64,000 nucleotides of DNA, taken from Streptomyces longwoodensis. GTDB lineage: Bacteria > Actinomycetota > Actinomycetes > Streptomycetales > Streptomycetaceae. Each line of letters starts with the position of its first letter. Within the stretch, counting starts at the first letter, position 1. The notes under the pieces are model-generated. The model had not been told where the DNA came from. It saw nothing but the letters and a program-made list of their open reading frames with translations, and ran no database searches. Where the stretch lies: positions 187,648-251,647 of the forward strand of contig NZ_KQ948556.1 in NCBI RefSeq assembly GCF_001514125.1. Direction: 5' to 3'. Of this stretch, positions 44,294 through 53,726 are shown piece after piece. A program made the position numbers and the translations under genes.

Positions 44294-45100
44294 ATGAGCG
44301 GACTGCGCGTCGTACCGGCCTGGCGCCACGGCCGGGAGCGGCTCTACGTCTGCCGTACGGACGGCAGGAACGTCGCCTGGTACGACCGGGAGGCCGGCCG
44401 GGTCAACCTGCTCAGCGACGAACGCCGGGACGAGGTGCTGGAGGCGCTGGGCCCCTTCCTGACCGGCCCGGTCGCCGTCGGCCCGCCCCCGGTGCCGACC
44501 CCCGCCGAGCTGGCCCGCCTGTCGCTCCACCCGGACGACGACCTCGCGCCCAACCGCCCGGGCGAGGCCCTGCTGGTCTCCCTCGACCGCGACCCGGCCC
44601 ACCAGGGACTCCGGCTGCGCGCCGACCCGAGGCGCCGGGCCCTGGAGGCGGAGCAGACCGTAGGGGAGGCCTTGGACCGTCTCGACGGGGCGGGCTGGCA
44701 CACCTTGCACTCGGTGCCGCTGCCCGGCGGCGACCGCGTCCACCACCTGGCCATCGGCCCGGGCGGCCTGTTCGCCGTCCACGCCCTGTACGCCCGCAAG
44801 CAGCGGGTGCTCGTCGCCGACCCGATGGTGTCCCTGGGCCGCCGCGACCCCGAGCCGGTCCTGCGCCGCGCCCGCGCCGCCGCCGACCGCGCCTCCTACG
44901 CCCTGACGGCCGAGGTCCACCCGGTCCTGGCCCTGGCCGGCCCGGCGGACGTCCGCGTCACGGCTCCGCCGCGCGAGGTACGGGTCGTACGGGACACGGA
45001 CCTGGCGGACCTGGCCCGCACGGGCGGGGTCCTGAAACCGGCGGACGTGGAGGCGCTGCACGCGATGGCCCGGGACCGGGGGACGTGGGGGGTCTGCTGA
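44294..45100 (+). CDS. Degenerate NERD-like protein
   Basis: A 268-residue cytoplasmic protein. Its core, GWHTLHSVPLPGGDRVHHLA followed by IGPGGLFAVHALYARKQ, matches the NERD fold of actinobacterial NERD-domain proteins (IDHLxxGPGGVFxINTK). The acidic D of the first motif is replaced by His, and the second motif reads HALYARK, so nuclease activity is doubtful. The N-terminal RVVPAWRHGRERLYVCRTDGRNVAWYD-type strand region may be a separate small domain. Starts at 44285 and 44288 are also possible. The gene is monocistronic. Confidence 0.65.
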   Translation: MSGLRVVPAWRHGRERLYVCRTDGRNVAWYDREAGRVNLLSDERRDEVLEALGPFLTGPVAVGPPPVPTPAELARLSLHPDDDLAPNRPGEALLVSLDRDPAHQGLRLRADPRRRALEAEQTVGEALDRLDGAGWHTLHSVPLPGGDRVHHLAIGPGGLFAVHALYARKQRVLVADPMVSLGRRDPEPVLRRARAAADRASYALTAEVHPVLALAGPADVRVTAPPREVRVVRDTDLADLARTGGVLKPADVEALHAMARDRGTWGVC

Positions 45101-45204
45101 GGGGAGGCTGAGGCTTCTCGGCCGGTCCGGCGCGCGCTGATGCTTTTCAGCCAGTCCGGCGCAGACCCGAGGTTTCTTGGCCCTCCAGCGCGCGTCGCCG
45201 CTCT

Positions 45205-45275
45205 TAGCCCGTCCGGCGTTTGAGGACGAGGCCCGTCCAGGGCCGAAGCGGGGGCCTGGGGGGCGGCAGCCCCCA
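45205..45275. repeat. Streptomyces intergenic palindromic repeat
   Basis: AGCCCGTCCGGCGTTTGAGG and what follows up to a CCTGGGGGGCGGCAGCCCCC hairpin is a familiar Streptomyces intergenic element. Two decayed copies of the GTCCGGCG core lie just upstream (45124 and 45154). It sits between convergent genes and its hairpin can act as a terminator for both. Confidence 0.75.
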
Positions 45276-45315
45276 GCACACCCGCGCGCCGAGGCGCCAC
45301 CCGCACCCGCCCGAC

Positions 45316-46197
45316 CTACGGCAGCACCCCGGCCCCCTCCGCATCGAACAACGGCGCCAACAGATCCCCGAACTCCGACACCCGGGCCCTCACATCCCCC
45401 GCCTGAAAGGCCAGCCCCTCAGGCGCCCCACATCCCTCGACCTCCGCCCACGTGACCGGCGCCGACACGGTCGGCTCGGCCCGCGCCCGCAGGGTGTACG
45501 GCGCGGCGGTCGTCTTGCGGCCGGCGTTCTGGCTCCAGTCGACGAACACCTTGCCGGGCCGCAGGCTGCGCGTCATCCGGTGCAGCACGAGCTCGGGCAT
45601 GGCCCGCTCGGCCTCGACGGCCAGCCGCTTGGCGTAGTCGCTCACCTGGTCGGACGAGGAACCGCGCACGGCGGCCAGCAGGTGCAGCCCCTTGGACCCG
45701 GAGGTCTTGGCGTAGGCCACGAGCCCGTCGGCCGCCAGCCGCTCGCGCAGCCAGAGGGCGACCTCGCAGCAGTGCACGATCGTCGCGGGCGGCCCGGGAT
45801 CGAGGTCGAAGACCAGCCGGTCGGCCTCGTCGGGCGTGGGGGCGAGCCACTGGTGGGTGTGGAACTCGGTGACGAGGTTGGCCGCCCACATCAGGCTGGG
45901 CAGGTCCTGGACCAGCACCATCCGGGCCGGCCCCTCCGAACGGCGGACCTCGGCGGTGGCGACCCAGTCGGGCGTGCCCGGCGGCACGTTCTTGGTGAAG
46001 AACAGCTGGCCGTCGGGCCCGTCGGGGTAGCGCAGGAAGGAGACGGGCCGCTCGCGCAGGTGGGGCAGCAGGACCTCGGCGACGGTGGCGTAGTAGTGCA
46101 GCACCTCGCCCTTGGTGAAGCCGGTCGCGGGATACAGCACCTTGTCCAGGTTGCTGAGCGCCAGCCGTCGCCCCTCCACCTCTGTGATCGGCGTCAT
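45316..46197 (-). CDS. ligD: LigD-type polymerase domain protein (NHEJ)
   Basis: A 293-residue archaeo-eukaryotic primase-type polymerase that fills ends during non-homologous end joining. Motifs are VLYPATGFTKGEVLHYY, the metal site FDLDPGPPA, TSGSKGLHLLA and VFVDWSQNAGRKTTAAPYTLRAR. It is a stand-alone polymerase domain without ligase or phosphoesterase parts, as is common in Streptomyces. It diverges from the Ku gene with an 88-bp shared promoter gap. ATG 46197 opens the conserved TPITEVEGRRLALSNLDKVL. Confidence 0.93.
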   Translation of the reverse strand: MTPITEVEGRRLALSNLDKVLYPATGFTKGEVLHYYATVAEVLLPHLRERPVSFLRYPDGPDGQLFFTKNVPPGTPDWVATAEVRRSEGPARMVLVQDLPSLMWAANLVTEFHTHQWLAPTPDEADRLVFDLDPGPPATIVHCCEVALWLRERLAADGLVAYAKTSGSKGLHLLAAVRGSSSDQVSDYAKRLAVEAERAMPELVLHRMTRSLRPGKVFVDWSQNAGRKTTAAPYTLRARAEPTVSAPVTWAEVEGCGAPEGLAFQAGDVRARVSEFGDLLAPLFDAEGAGVLP

Positions 46198-46285
46198 ACG
46201 ATGAGAATCACACGAAACCGGTACAAACTGCCCTTCTGTCATCAGGTCGGGTTACCGGACCCGCGGCCCGGAAAGGTGCTGAACG

Positions 46286-47350
46286 TTGCGATCCATCTGG
46301 AACGGCGCCATCTCCTTCGGCCTCGTCAGCATCCCGATCAAGCTGGTGAACGCCACGGAGAGCCACTCGATCTCCTTCCGCCAGATCCACACGGAGGACG
46401 GCGGGCGCATCCGCTACCGCAAGTTCTGCGAGGTGGAGGACCGCGAGGTCACCTCGTCGGAGATCGGCAAGGGGTACGAGGACGCGGACGGCACGATCGT
46501 GCCCATCACCGATGAGGACCTGGCCCAGCTGCCGATCCCGACGGCGAAGACGATCGAGATCGTGGCGTTCGTGCCGGCCGACCGGATCGACCCGCTCCAG
46601 ATGGACCAGGCGTACTACCTGGCGGCGGGCGGCGCCCCGGCGGCCAAGCCGTACACGCTGCTGCGCGAGGCGCTCAAGCGGAGCAACAAGGTGGCCATCG
46701 CCAAGTACGCGCTGCGCGGCCGGGAGCGCCTCGGGATGCTCCGGGTGGTCGGGGACGCCATCGCGATGCACGGGCTGCTGTGGCCGGACGAGGTGCGCGA
46801 GCCCCAGGGGGTGGCCCCGGACGCCGACGTCACGGTCCGCGACAAGGAGCTGGACCTGGCGGACGCCCTGATGGACACCCTCGGCGAGGTGGACCTCGAG
46901 GACCTGCACGACGAGTACCGGGAAGCGGTGGAGGAGGTCATCGCGGCGAAGGCGGCCGGTGAGGCCCCGCCGGAGAGCCCGTCCCGCCCGGCCGGCGGCA
47001 AGGTCCTGGACCTGATGGCGGCGCTGGAGAACAGCGTCCGCGCCGCCAAGGAGTCCCGCGGCGAGGCCGCCCCGCCCGAGGAGGAGGCCGAGGTCCGCCA
47101 CCTGCCCCGCAAGACGTCCCGCGCCGCCCCCAAGACCACGGGCGGCAAGAAGTCGACCTCGACCACGAAGAAGACCCAGGCCACCCCGAGGAAGTCCACG
47201 TCGAAGACGGCGGAGCCCACGAAGAAGACGACGGCGTCGACGTCCAGATCGACGGCGGCGAAGAAGACCTCGGCCGCCAAGAAGACCACGACGAAGAAGT
47301 CCGCCTCCACCACGAAGAAGACGACCCAGCCCCGCAAGCGCTCGGCGTGA
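46286..47350 (+). CDS. ku: Ku DNA-end-binding protein (NHEJ)
   Basis: A 354-residue protein with a bacterial Ku core: RSIWNGAISFGLVSIPIKLV, FRQIHTEDGGRIRYRKF, and ADALMDTLGEVDLEDLHDEY. The last 80 residues are Lys/Thr/Ser-rich (KKTTASTSRSTAAKKTSAAKK), a long basic tail of the Streptomyces type that binds DNA. A rare TTG start follows GGAAAGG and gives the invariant N-terminus. It recruits LigD-type polymerase and ligases; the polymerase gene is divergent next to it. A strong hairpin follows the stop. Confidence 0.96.
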   Translation: MRSIWNGAISFGLVSIPIKLVNATESHSISFRQIHTEDGGRIRYRKFCEVEDREVTSSEIGKGYEDADGTIVPITDEDLAQLPIPTAKTIEIVAFVPADRIDPLQMDQAYYLAAGGAPAAKPYTLLREALKRSNKVAIAKYALRGRERLGMLRVVGDAIAMHGLLWPDEVREPQGVAPDADVTVRDKELDLADALMDTLGEVDLEDLHDEYREAVEEVIAAKAAGEAPPESPSRPAGGKVLDLMAALENSVRAAKESRGEAAPPEEEAEVRHLPRKTSRAAPKTTGGKKSTSTTKKTQATPRKSTSKTAEPTKKTTASTSRSTAAKKTSAAKKTTTKKSASTTKKTTQPRKRSA

Positions 47351-47372
47351 AACCCCAGGACTGAGACGAACC

Positions 47373-47398
47373 GGGGCCAGTCGCCGTGCGACGGCCCC
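47373..47398. terminator. Terminator between ku and the isoprenyl transferase gene
   Basis: GGGGCC-A-GTCG, loop CCGTG, CGAC-GGCCCC forms a 10-bp stem with one bulged A. It lies between the convergent stops of ku and the isoprenyl transferase gene and should serve both strands. Confidence 0.8.
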
Positions 47399-47456
47399 AA
47401 CTCTCCCCGCCCCGCGCCTCGCTTGACCTGATGACGCCGACGACCGTCAGGACGCC

Positions 47457-48233
47457 TCAGCGACCGTACCGACGATCCCGGTCCGCGTACGACCGCAGCG
47501 CCCGCAGCAGGTCTATCTGCCGGAACGCCGGCCACAGCACGTCGACGAAGTGGACCTCGGCGTAGGCGGACTGCCACAGCAGGAAGCCGGACAGCCGCTG
47601 CTCGCCGGACGTGCGGATGATGAAGTCGGTGTCGTGGCCGGCGGGCGAGTACAGGTTGTCGGTGATGTGCTCGAGGTCGAAGTCGGCCGCCAGGTCGCGC
47701 GGGTCGCCGCCCTCGCTGATGTGCCGGTCGAAAGCGGACCGCACGGCGTCGACGATCTCGCGGCGCCCGCCGTAGCCGACGGCGACGTCCACGGTCAGCC
47801 CACCGCGCCCGGTGGTCCGCGAGGCGGCCTCCTTCAGCACGCGCGCGGTGTCGCCCGGCAGCAGGTCGAGGGCGCCGATGACGGAGACCTCCCACGCCTC
47901 CTCGGTGGCGCACACGCGCTGCACGGTCTCCTCGATTATCTCGAGCAGGGGGCCCAGTTCGTCGGCGGGCCGGTGGAGGTTGTCGTCGGAGAGCATCCAC
48001 AGCGTGACGTGCTGGATGTCGGCGGCGGCGCACCACTGCAGGAAGTCGGTGACCTTGGCGCCGCCGACCCGGTAGCCCTCGCGCACGTCGTCGTGCCCGG
48101 CGCCGCGCGCCCAGCGGCGGTTGCCGTCGAGCATGATGGCCACGTGCCGGGGCCGTGGCCGGCCTTCCAGCTTGCGCGTCAGCCGCCGCACATAGATCGC
48201 TTCCAAGGCCGAGCGCACGGCTTTCAAGACCAC
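47457..48233 (-). CDS. uppS: Isoprenyl transferase (undecaprenyl-diphosphate synthase type)
   Basis: A 258-residue cis-prenyltransferase that makes the polyprenyl carrier for cell-wall precursors. Motifs are VAIMLDGNRRWAR with the catalytic Asp, the substrate loop WMLSDDNLHRP, and the C-terminal RTSGEQRLSGFLLWQ and SAYAEVHFVDVLWP. GTG 48233 is preceded by GAAGGGA at good spacing, and the longer reading upstream is not coding-like. Streptomyces have several such genes, so it may be a minor paralog. Confidence 0.9.
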   Translation of the reverse strand: MVLKAVRSALEAIYVRRLTRKLEGRPRPRHVAIMLDGNRRWARGAGHDDVREGYRVGGAKVTDFLQWCAAADIQHVTLWMLSDDNLHRPADELGPLLEIIEETVQRVCATEEAWEVSVIGALDLLPGDTARVLKEAASRTTGRGGLTVDVAVGYGGRREIVDAVRSAFDRHISEGGDPRDLAADFDLEHITDNLYSPAGHDTDFIIRTSGEQRLSGFLLWQSAYAEVHFVDVLWPAFRQIDLLRALRSYADRDRRYGR

Positions 48234-48501
48234 GCCAACATCCCTTCGCGCAACCGCTTTTGTGGCGGCCCACCTTAGCGCCACTTGAGAAACGCTCGAA
48301 TCGGAGCGGACGCACGTGACCATATGACCACTTTCCCGGCGCATGCCCCTTGGTTCACCGTATGGCAGGTTCCGGTCAAACCTTGTCCAAGGAGCGGACA
48401 CCCCCGGCCCCGCGTGGTCGGGTCTGCAACGGCAGTCGTGGCACCGCCCGTTCTGCTCGCTCTGCCCGTTGTGCCCGTCCCATCCGTTCCGGGAGGACCA
48501 G

Positions 48502-51147
48502 GTGTCAGCACCGAACCGTACCCGCAAGAGACGATGGCTCACGCTCTGCGCCGTCACCGCATCCGCCGCCTGCGTGGCGCTCCCCGCGGGAGCCGTACCC
48601 GGCGGCCACCCCGACCCCTTCGGGCCGCGCACCCTCGACCGCCTGGCCGCCGCACGCGAACAGTCGATCGGCACGGTGAACCCCGGCCTGGCCGCCGAGG
48701 ACGACGACGGCAACGAGGCGGACGAGATCGCCGAGGGGGCGGACCAGTACGCCGAGGCCCGCACCTCGCCCGGCATCGTCGCGCCGGGGGCGTACGGCGC
48801 CGCCTGGCGCGACCTGACCGCCCTGCCCCGCACGAAGGGCAGTTGGCGGCACGTCACCGGCCTGCCGTACGACTCCGACGACCCGCGCTACCGCGACATC
48901 GACTCCAACTCCAGCGGCGGCGCGGGCCGGGTGACCGGCCGCATGGCCGCGATGGCGGCGGACGACGACGGCTACCTGTACGCGGGCAGCGCCGGTGGCG
49001 GCGTCTGGCGCTCCCGCACCGGCGGCGGCTACTGGCAGCCCCTCAGCGACCGGCTCCCCTCCCAGTCCACGGGCGCGCTCGCGCTGGACGGCGCCGGCCG
49101 GCTGTGGCTGGGCACCGGCGAGGCGACCACCAACGCGGACGCCTACCTCGGCAGCGGCGTCTACGTCCTGTCCCACCCGCACCACGGCACGTTCACCACG
49201 CGCGACCGCGTCGGCGGCAAGGAGCTGGAGTCCACCACGATCCACCAACTCCGCTTCGGCGGCGGCCGGGTGTGGGCGGCGACCAGCGAGGGCGTGTGGA
49301 GCCACTCCACGGCCAAGCTCTCCGGCCCCTGGACGCTGGAGTTCGCGCCCAACCCCGACTACCTGCCGGGCGGCGCGAAGGCGGACGACGAGTCGGCCGC
49401 GTACAAGAACCTCACCAACGACATCGCGATCGACCCGAAGGACCCGCACAAGGTCGTGCTCGCGGTCGGCTGGCGCAGCGGCGACGACTACAACGGCTTC
49501 TACACCAAGGTGCGCGGCACCTGGACCCGGATCACCAGCGGCATGGGCGACCTGCCCACGGACGCGGAGGGCGTCGGCAACGTCACCTTCGCCCGCTCCG
49601 CCGACGGCTCGCGCTACTACGCGATCGACCAGTCGCCGGAACAGCTCAACACCAACCCCGACAGCGCCCTGGAGGGCGTCTTCGTCTCGGCGACCGGCTC
49701 CCCGACGGGCCCGTGGACGAAGATCGCGGACCACAAGGCCCTCGCGGCCGGCGGCTCCGCGCTCACCGAGCCGGGTTACATGCCGGGCATCCAGGCCTGG
49801 TACAACCAGTTCCTCACCGTCGACCCGAGCGACCCGAAGCACGTCTACGCGGGCCTGGAGGAGGTCTTCGAGACGAGGAACGGCGGCACCACCTGGTCCG
49901 CCGTGGGCCCGTACTGGAACTTCGGCTTCCCCTGCTGGAGCATCGACCCGTCCCGCCAGACCGGCGCCTGCCACCAGACGACCCACCCCGACCAGCACGG
50001 TGTGGCGATCGGCCGCTACCACGGCCGCAGTTGGCTGTACGTGGGCAACGACGGCGGCGCCTACCGCCGCCCGTTGGACGGCACCCAGGACGCCTCGGGC
50101 CACGCCACCGACTGGACGTCCCTGAACGACGGCACGATCGACACCCTCCAGTACTACTCGGTGGGCGTGGGCAAGGACCGCGACAACGGCGGCCTCGCGA
50201 TCACCGGCGGCCTCCAGGACAACGGCCAGTCCATCCTGCGCGGCCACGACCGCGTCATGGGCTCCAACTTCGGCGGCGACGGCGCCGACACCCTGACGGA
50301 CCCGCAGAACGGCTGCAACATCGCCCAGGAGTACGTCTACCTGGCGGTCCAGGTGACACAGAACTGCGCGCGAAACGACGGCAGCTGGACCACGGACCCC
50401 TCAAAGGCGACGTCCTACAACGTGGCCCCACCGGACAACGCCACCAGCGAGGCCCGCTTCGTGGCCCCCCTGGCCGCGGACACCGCCGACGGCGCGACAT
50501 GGATCGCGGGCGGCCGCCACGTCTGGGTCCAGACCCACGGCTACGCCATCCGCAGCGGCACGGAGTGGAAGAACGTCCACGACCTGGGCGCCGGCCGCGC
50601 GGCGACGGCCGTGGCGGCCTCGAACGGCCGTGTCTACGCGGCCTGGTGCGGCCCCTGCAACAACCAGGGCTTCGCCCGGGGCATCGCCGTGGGCAACGAG
50701 GACGGCACGGGCTGGCACGACCTCACCCTCCCGACCGACGCCACGATCCCCAACCGCTACCTCAGCGGCTTCGCCGTGGACCCGAGGAACGCGAACCACG
50801 TGATCCTGGCGGTCAACGGCTTCTCCCGCCACTGGACGGAGGGCCCGGGAGCGGGAGTGGGCCACGTCTTCGAGTCGAAGGACGGCGGCACGACGTGGAA
50901 GGACATCTCCACGACCCTCCCCGACGTCCCGACGAACGCGGCCCTGCTGACCCCGAACGGCGGCCTGGCGGTGGCCACGGACCTGGGAGTGGTCTACCGG
51001 GCCCCGCACCACACGACTTGGCAACGCGCAGGCACGCTCCCGGCCACGGCAGTACTCCAACTCAAACTGAGCCCGAACGGCAAAACCCTGTACGCGGCGA
51101 CGCACGGCCGGGGGATCTGGTCGGTGGGGGTGGGGGAGCTGGGCTGA
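48502..51147 (+). CDS. Large secreted BNR/sortilin-like repeat protein
   Basis: An 881-residue secreted protein. A signal peptide (residues 1-35, ending VALPAGAV) is followed by an acidic linker. The rest is a beta-propeller of Asp-box/BNR repeats with SXDGGTTW-type units, e.g. FETRNGGTTWSAV, FESKDGGTTWKDI and SRTGGGYWQPL, and VGNDGGAYR. Such proteins resemble xyloglucanase-type or VPS10/sortilin propellers. No catalytic Asp pair could be fixed, so activity is open. GTG 48502 has GGGAGGA upstream. It ends before a strong terminator. Confidence 0.82.
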   Translation: MSAPNRTRKRRWLTLCAVTASAACVALPAGAVPGGHPDPFGPRTLDRLAAAREQSIGTVNPGLAAEDDDGNEADEIAEGADQYAEARTSPGIVAPGAYGAAWRDLTALPRTKGSWRHVTGLPYDSDDPRYRDIDSNSSGGAGRVTGRMAAMAADDDGYLYAGSAGGGVWRSRTGGGYWQPLSDRLPSQSTGALALDGAGRLWLGTGEATTNADAYLGSGVYVLSHPHHGTFTTRDRVGGKELESTTIHQLRFGGGRVWAATSEGVWSHSTAKLSGPWTLEFAPNPDYLPGGAKADDESAAYKNLTNDIAIDPKDPHKVVLAVGWRSGDDYNGFYTKVRGTWTRITSGMGDLPTDAEGVGNVTFARSADGSRYYAIDQSPEQLNTNPDSALEGVFVSATGSPTGPWTKIADHKALAAGGSALTEPGYMPGIQAWYNQFLTVDPSDPKHVYAGLEEVFETRNGGTTWSAVGPYWNFGFPCWSIDPSRQTGACHQTTHPDQHGVAIGRYHGRSWLYVGNDGGAYRRPLDGTQDASGHATDWTSLNDGTIDTLQYYSVGVGKDRDNGGLAITGGLQDNGQSILRGHDRVMGSNFGGDGADTLTDPQNGCNIAQEYVYLAVQVTQNCARNDGSWTTDPSKATSYNVAPPDNATSEARFVAPLAADTADGATWIAGGRHVWVQTHGYAIRSGTEWKNVHDLGAGRAATAVAASNGRVYAAWCGPCNNQGFARGIAVGNEDGTGWHDLTLPTDATIPNRYLSGFAVDPRNANHVILAVNGFSRHWTEGPGAGVGHVFESKDGGTTWKDISTTLPDVPTNAALLTPNGGLAVATDLGVVYRAPHHTTWQRAGTLPATAVLQLKLSPNGKTLYAATHGRGIWSVGVGELG

Positions 51148-51153
51148 ACGACT

Positions 51154-51189
51154 GGCCTTCAGCGGGGATGCAGATCCCGGCTGAAGGCC
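51154..51189 (+). terminator. Terminator after the BNR protein gene
   Basis: GGCCTTCAGCGGGGAT pairs with ATCCCGGCTGAAGGCC across a 4-nt loop, a 16-bp stem with one G-G mismatch, starting six bases after the stop. Confidence 0.85.
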
Positions 51190-51209
51190 GGCCGAGGGAT
51201 CATGACTTC

Positions 51210-51521
51210 ATGGACCTCACCAACCCGTTGCCACTCCTGGACGAGGCGGTGGCAGCCCTGAAGGCCCCCCTCACGGAGGAGGACCGCAGCCAGGGCTGGA
51301 CGGACGACCTCCGCAGAGAGATCCAGGAGGAAATCTCCCTGAGCCGCTCAGCCCTACGCCGCCACGGCCTGAGCACGGCCCGCTACTTGCGCCCGCGCTG
51401 GGAGGAGTGGCTGGACAGGGAGGGCGTGCGGCCGGGGAGGTTGCGGACCTTGGTGGCGGAGGTCCAGGGATGCCTGAAGACGGCGGCAGGCTCGGTCTGG
51501 CCGCCGTGGCATCACAACTAA
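51210..51521 (+). CDS. Small hypothetical protein
   Basis: A 103-residue helical protein beginning MDLTNPLPLLDEAVAALKAP with a charged middle (DDLRREIQEEISLSRSALRR) and ending AGSVWPPWHHN. No signal peptide or known family. A GAGGGA tract lies upstream of the ATG. Codon use is normal for the neighbourhood. Confidence 0.55.
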   Translation: MDLTNPLPLLDEAVAALKAPLTEEDRSQGWTDDLRREIQEEISLSRSALRRHGLSTARYLRPRWEEWLDREGVRPGRLRTLVAEVQGCLKTAAGSVWPPWHHN

Positions 51522-51603
51522 GTCACTTTCTCCACCAGTCCCTCACATGTGATGGACAGGTCCAGATAGTTTCGCCCCTCAAGTACTTCACCAGGGGGGT
51601 CCT

Positions 51604-52122
51604 GTGAGCTACTACCAGCCGCAACCACCGTTCCAGCCACCACCCGTCCCACCGATGCACCGCCCGGCCCCCAAGTGGGCCCGCAAGCGCTTCGTACTGC
51701 CGGCCCTGGGTGTGGCGTTCCTCGTCGGAGTCGGCGCGGGGGCCGCCGACAACCAAAAACCGAACGAGACAAAGACGGTCGCCAACACCAAGACCGAACC
51801 GACTCCCACCGTCACGGCAACGGTCACCGCAACGGCCACGGTGACCCAGACAGCCGAGCCCACACCGGCACCGACGGTGACCAAGACGGTCAAGGTAAAG
51901 GTGACGGTCACGGCCCACGCCCCGACCAGGAGCTCAACGGGCGGCGGCAGTTCAACGTCCGGCGGCTCATCGTCCACCGGCGGCGACTCCAACTCGTCGG
52001 ACGACTCGAACTCCGCGGGCGGCGGCGCAACGGCCATGTGCAACGACGGCACGTACTCCTACGCAGCCCACCACCAGGGAGCCTGCTCGCACCACGGCGG
52101 GGTGGCGATCTTCTACCGCTAG
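51604..52122 (+). CDS. Membrane-anchored DUF3761-type protein
   Basis: A 172-residue protein: a Pro-rich cytoplasmic start (PQPPFQPPPVPP), one membrane segment (residues 30-47, FVLPALGVAFLVGVGAGAA), a long Thr/Val and Ser/Gly linker, and a C-terminal small domain CNDGTYSYAAHHQGACSHHG, which matches DUF3761. The two Cys and His cluster are typical of that family. It uses a GTG start at 51604 after AGGGGGGTC. The function is unknown; the domain probably faces outward. Confidence 0.8.
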   Translation: MSYYQPQPPFQPPPVPPMHRPAPKWARKRFVLPALGVAFLVGVGAGAADNQKPNETKTVANTKTEPTPTVTATVTATATVTQTAEPTPAPTVTKTVKVKVTVTAHAPTRSSTGGGSSTSGGSSSTGGDSNSSDDSNSAGGGATAMCNDGTYSYAAHHQGACSHHGGVAIFYR

Positions 52123-52164
52123 CGAACGCCCGCTGCCGCCCGCACGCGACTCCGGAGGGCGCTT

Positions 52165-52479
52165 GTGACGTTGACGTTTGTGCTGGTCGCGAGCACTGCA
52201 CGGCAGTTGCAGACGATTCCCGTCCACGAACAGTCCACAGGAACATGCGCGGGCTCACCCACAGCCTTCGTGGGTCGGCGCGCCATGGCCTACCTGGACA
52301 CCAACACGTATCTGACCGGAGGGGCCGTCGATGACGCGGAGGGGGCGGCTCTGCCACTGACCCGTCACGGCGGCGACTGGAACTGTATGGACCACCGCCC
52401 ATACGCGGCCATCTCGGCGGACCGGTCCTGCACCGCAGCCACTGACGCGTTCGGTACCAGACCCTGTTCTCCGGAATGA
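52165..52479 (+). CDS. Possible small hypothetical protein
   Basis: A 104-codon frame with GGAGG six bases before the GTG, starting VTLTFVLVASTARQ and ending with a Cys-rich GTRPCSPE tail. Codon usage is less GC3-biased than the genes to its left, so it may be a remnant at the island edge. I do not recognise it and it may not be expressed. Confidence 0.3.
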   Translation: MTLTFVLVASTARQLQTIPVHEQSTGTCAGSPTAFVGRRAMAYLDTNTYLTGGAVDDAEGAALPLTRHGGDWNCMDHRPYAAISADRSCTAATDAFGTRPCSPE

Positions 52480-52972
52480 CTCGGCAGCAACTCAACGACC
52501 TCACCGAGCCTCTGTCGTCAGACGGCGACGCCAAGGGGTCACCTGCGACGCTCGTAGATCATTCAGGGAGCAGTACTTGGCGAACCTGTCGCCTAAAATG
52601 TCAAGATCGGTCAACTCCTGTCAGTGGTACGGGATTTGTACGATGCCCATCTCGTCGGACGGTTATAGTCGCGGTGAGCGTGGTGCAAGGCAGCATCGTG
52701 ACGTACGGGACCAGGAACAGTCCTGGGGGCTCCTGATTCCTCATGGTTGTGGATCGGGGGCTGTCGCTGGCGCGGATGGTACTCCCCATGGGGTCTGATT
52801 CTGGGTCGATGCGGCAACCGCTTCCGAAGCCGTTGACGTACGACGTGGCGCGCGGCATTGAAGCACTCCGCGCCCGCTGCTCTCGAAAGTGACCTTCGTT
52901 TCGAGGAGCGCGGAAGGGCCCTCGGCAACGGTGCCGGGGAAAACCCACGCGTGCTTGCGGAGTTGATAGCCT
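52480..52972. other. Non-coding stretch at the island edge
   Basis: About 490 bases without a convincing gene. GC is lower than to the left, and stop codons occur in all frames. The only structure is an imperfect hairpin at 52868-52913 (CCGCGC, 8-nt bulge, CTCGAAA, 10-nt loop, TTTCGAG, GA, GCGCGG), sitting 60 nt before the DUF3800 start. Confidence 0.5.
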
Positions 52973-53665
52973 ATGGTCGCCGAGTCCAGCGCTGCCCCCC
53001 TGCGTCTCTATTTCGTTGACGATGGAGGCAACGCCCGTACGACGGTCTGCTTCGCATCCTTGGGTATCGATCTCGCGCAGGTTGACACCGCGAACCAAAA
53101 ATGGCGAGATTTTCGCGCCGAGCTGGATGCAGATGCACGGCTGGAGATCCCGGCAGACTCCTCTCTTCACTCGGTGAAACTCGTGGGCGCTCGTGGGCGC
53201 CACGTTCACCGTTCACGTAGCACTGACCGTGCGACGCATCGCCGGCACTGCCAGGAAGTCATCCTGCGCGGGCTGCGAACGATCGCCGCGGTACCTGGCG
53301 TGCGCGTGCGTGCTGTCTATCGAGAGACGGATAACTACGGGCGCGACCGGCCTGCCCTCTACGCCGCGCTGCTGCGTCAACTTAACGCTGAGCTCGCCAA
53401 ATCGGGCATCCATGGGGTGGTCATCGTCGATGGCGATGGTACTGAAGGCGCCCTTCGACGGGCCCATCGAGCCCTCTCGGACGAAAGTCGCCACATCATC
53501 GGCGACCCGGTGTTCCGGCCTGCACGCAACTTGGGCCTGCTTCAGGGCGCAGACATGTTGGCGTACTCGGCCTACCAGTCCATCGCAAAGCGTCCGTCTC
53601 GCGCGTTCATGTGGCACTGGTTCGGTTCCACGTTCCCGGGTGCCCACGGGCCCAGTGCACTGTGA
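52973..53665 (+). CDS. DUF3800-type protein
   Basis: A 230-residue protein. The opening LRLYFVDDGGNARTTVCFASLG carries the Asp pair of the DUF3800 motif (D16 and D17, usually YxDESG), and the end LGLLQGADMLAYSAYQ holds the second acidic position. DUF3800 proteins have an RNase H-like fold and are frequent in defence islands, so a nuclease role is inferred. ATG 52973 has GGAG nearby. The unknown 755-residue gene follows 135 nt later and may be cotranscribed. Confidence 0.75.
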   Translation: MVAESSAAPLRLYFVDDGGNARTTVCFASLGIDLAQVDTANQKWRDFRAELDADARLEIPADSSLHSVKLVGARGRHVHRSRSTDRATHRRHCQEVILRGLRTIAAVPGVRVRAVYRETDNYGRDRPALYAALLRQLNAELAKSGIHGVVIVDGDGTEGALRRAHRALSDESRHIIGDPVFRPARNLGLLQGADMLAYSAYQSIAKRPSRAFMWHWFGSTFPGAHGPSAL

Positions 53666-53726
53666 GTTGAGCGAGGCAGAGGCGGGGACTGGGCCCCGAA
53701 CGAAGCCGGGGCCCAGCCGGGCCGGA

